5,209 nucleotides of DNA, taken from the NCBI GenBank assembly GCA_015661465.1, contig DQVZ01000036.1:1-5209 (forward strand), written 5' to 3'. The notes beneath the pieces were generated by a model, which searched no databases, had not been told where the DNA came from, and was given only the letters and a program-made list of their open reading frames with translations. This DNA is from Aquifex aeolicus. GTDB taxonomy: Bacteria > Aquificota > Aquificia > Aquificales > Aquificaceae. The translations under genes were made by a program, and so were the position numbers. This document shows positions 4,387 through 5,209 of the stretch, piece after piece; position 1 is the stretch's first letter, and each line of letters opens with the position of its first letter.

Positions 4387-5209
4387 AAAATTCCCCTTTG
4401 AAATCTTTTAACCTAAAAATGTAAAATCTTCTTACTTCTTTACCGCGCCAAAGCACTTTCACTTCCTCTAAAAGTTCTTTATCGGAAAAACTTCTTAGAA
4501 CTTCCTTCGGTACACCGCCGTAGTTAACGAATATAGCGTCTTTACCCTTAAATTCCTTTATTCCTTCTCTCCAAAAATAGTATTGGGTATACCTACCTAT
4601 ATGAAAGACGTAAGTTCGAGGATTACCCTTTACATAGAAAGCCATTTCCGCGGATATCTGGTATACCGTTGAAAATATTAGCTCATCACCTGTGTAGTAC
4701 TTGCTTACAGCTTTTCCCAAATCTTCCCAGCCGATAAGAACCTTTGTAGGATCCCTATTAGGAGGAAGAATATTCTTAAGTCCTAGGTAATCGATTATGG
4801 GAGAGAATTGTACCAAAAGAGTCAGAAATGCAGATAAGATTAACGCAGTAATTTTCAAATATCTCGGTGTTTTTAAAAAATAATAAGCAAACAAAATACC
4901 GGCAGTGTAGTAGCCAAAACCGGCCCAGTTGGCGTAAACTCTTTTCTTCAAGGATAGAACTAAAAAGAAAAGGAATATAGGAAAGGAAAAAATTGTAAGG
5001 AATAAAAGCCTATTATCTTTGGCTTTTAAGCTTTTGTACCAACCCAACAATATGAAAAAAAACGGCAAGAACGAAAGCAGAAGAATTTGTCCTCCTAAAA
5101 ACTCTCCGAAAGAGGCAAAGTTAGGAAAACTACCGGATTTTGTAGCTAAACTTGATACATGTTTGAAAGATACAAAATTCCTTTCGAGGTTCCATATGAG
5201 GACCGGTAA
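4364..5209 (-). CDS. GT39/ArnT-type integral membrane glycosyltransferase, C-terminal part (5' end outside the window)
   Basis: The reading frame is open from the window edge to TAA at 4364-4366 (281 residues visible), so a TTG at 5068 within it is an internal leucine codon and not the start. Enzymes of this class move a sugar from a polyprenyl-phosphate donor to lipid, glycan or protein outside the inner membrane. The fragment begins LPVLIWNLERNFVSF, matching the family's P-x-x-I-W-N motif. FGEFLGGQILLLSFLPF (34-50) then matches the loop and helix F-x-G-G-Q-x-x-L-x-S-P. Next come two or three more helices, KKRVYANWAGFGYY resembling the conserved N-W-P-x-x-Y segment, and a soluble C-terminal region with GWEDLGKAVS and VYQISAEMAFYVKG, also typical. 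The catalytic Asp residues would lie in the missing N-terminal part. Acceptor and donor cannot be predicted. The gene overlaps the next by 23 bases. Confidence 0.85.
   Translation of the reverse strand, partial: LPVLIWNLERNFVSFKHVSSLATKSGSFPNFASFGEFLGGQILLLSFLPFFFILLGWYKSLKAKDNRLLFLTIFSFPIFLFFLVLSLKKRVYANWAGFGYYTAGILFAYYFLKTPRYLKITALILSAFLTLLVQFSPIIDYLGLKNILPPNRDPTKVLIGWEDLGKAVSKYYTGDELIFSTVYQISAEMAFYVKGNPRTYVFHIGRYTQYYFWREGIKEFKGKDAIFVNYGGVPKEVLRSFSDKELLEEVKVLWRGKEVRRFYIFRLKDFKGEFYEAPKGY
4392..4399 (-). promoter_or_regulatory. Shine-Dalgarno for the PHP-like membrane protein
   Basis: On the minus strand this reads AAAGGGGA, five bases before ATG 4386, inside the 3' end of the glycosyltransferase gene. 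It supports ATG 4386 as the start, and with it the 23-base overlap between the two genes. Confidence 0.7.

Noticed and set aside
5055..5062. Run of eight A (T8 in the glycosyltransferase gene), possible phase-variation tract
   Set aside because: It encodes Phe residues in a hydrophobic helix with the frame intact; eight bases alone is weak evidence in AT-rich DNA.
4364..5068. Glycosyltransferase as a complete 234-residue protein starting at TTG 5068
   Set aside because: The frame continues without a stop to the window edge and the upstream residues carry family motifs (LIWN, FGEFLGGQ), so the gene is larger and truncated by the window.

Overview
The window is a compact, almost entirely minus-strand gene block. 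I infer that it comes from a hyperthermophilic bacterium of the Aquificales, very likely Aquifex or a close relative. The reasons are a low-to-moderate GC content, proteins very rich in Lys, Glu, Ile and Val, arginine written mostly as AGA/AGG, short gaps or 4-base overlaps between unrelated genes, and the style of the PurM, TlyA and YicC sequences. The assignment rests on recognition, not on a search.

Read in the direction of transcription (high to low coordinates), the first gene (4364-5209, 5' end outside the window) encodes the C-terminal part of a membrane glycosyltransferase of the GT39/ArnT type. It overlaps by 23 bases the next gene (3532-4386). That gene encodes a single-pass membrane protein with an apparent PHP-phosphoesterase-like architecture from which the metal-binding residues seem to be missing. 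thpR (RNA 2',3'-cyclic phosphodiesterase, 2959-3525) follows after 6 bases. purM (AIR synthetase of purine synthesis, 1961-2956) then starts essentially at the thpR stop codon. These four genes look like one transcription unit, though their products share no obvious pathway.

The only real break is 1785-1960, 176 bases between purM and yicC. It is largely filled by a plus-strand small ORF (1833-2009, 58 codons, or 42 from an internal ATG with a good ribosome binding site). The ORF predicts a one-helix basic membrane peptide and would converge on and overlap the 3' end of purM. A small inverted repeat followed by a T-run lies just after its stop codon. This is the part of the window most likely to be unannotated.

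After the break the minus-strand block resumes with yicC (RNase-type YicC family, 936-1784), tlyA (rRNA 2'-O-methyltransferase with S4 domain, 137-913), and the first 46 codons of an envelope protein (1-140), possibly MltG. This last gene starts at a TTG that overlaps the tlyA stop and has a strong Shine-Dalgarno inside tlyA. YicC, TlyA and ThpR all act on RNA. The two edge genes and the PHP-like protein belong to the cell envelope. No tRNA, rRNA, CRISPR, insertion sequence or prophage feature was seen.
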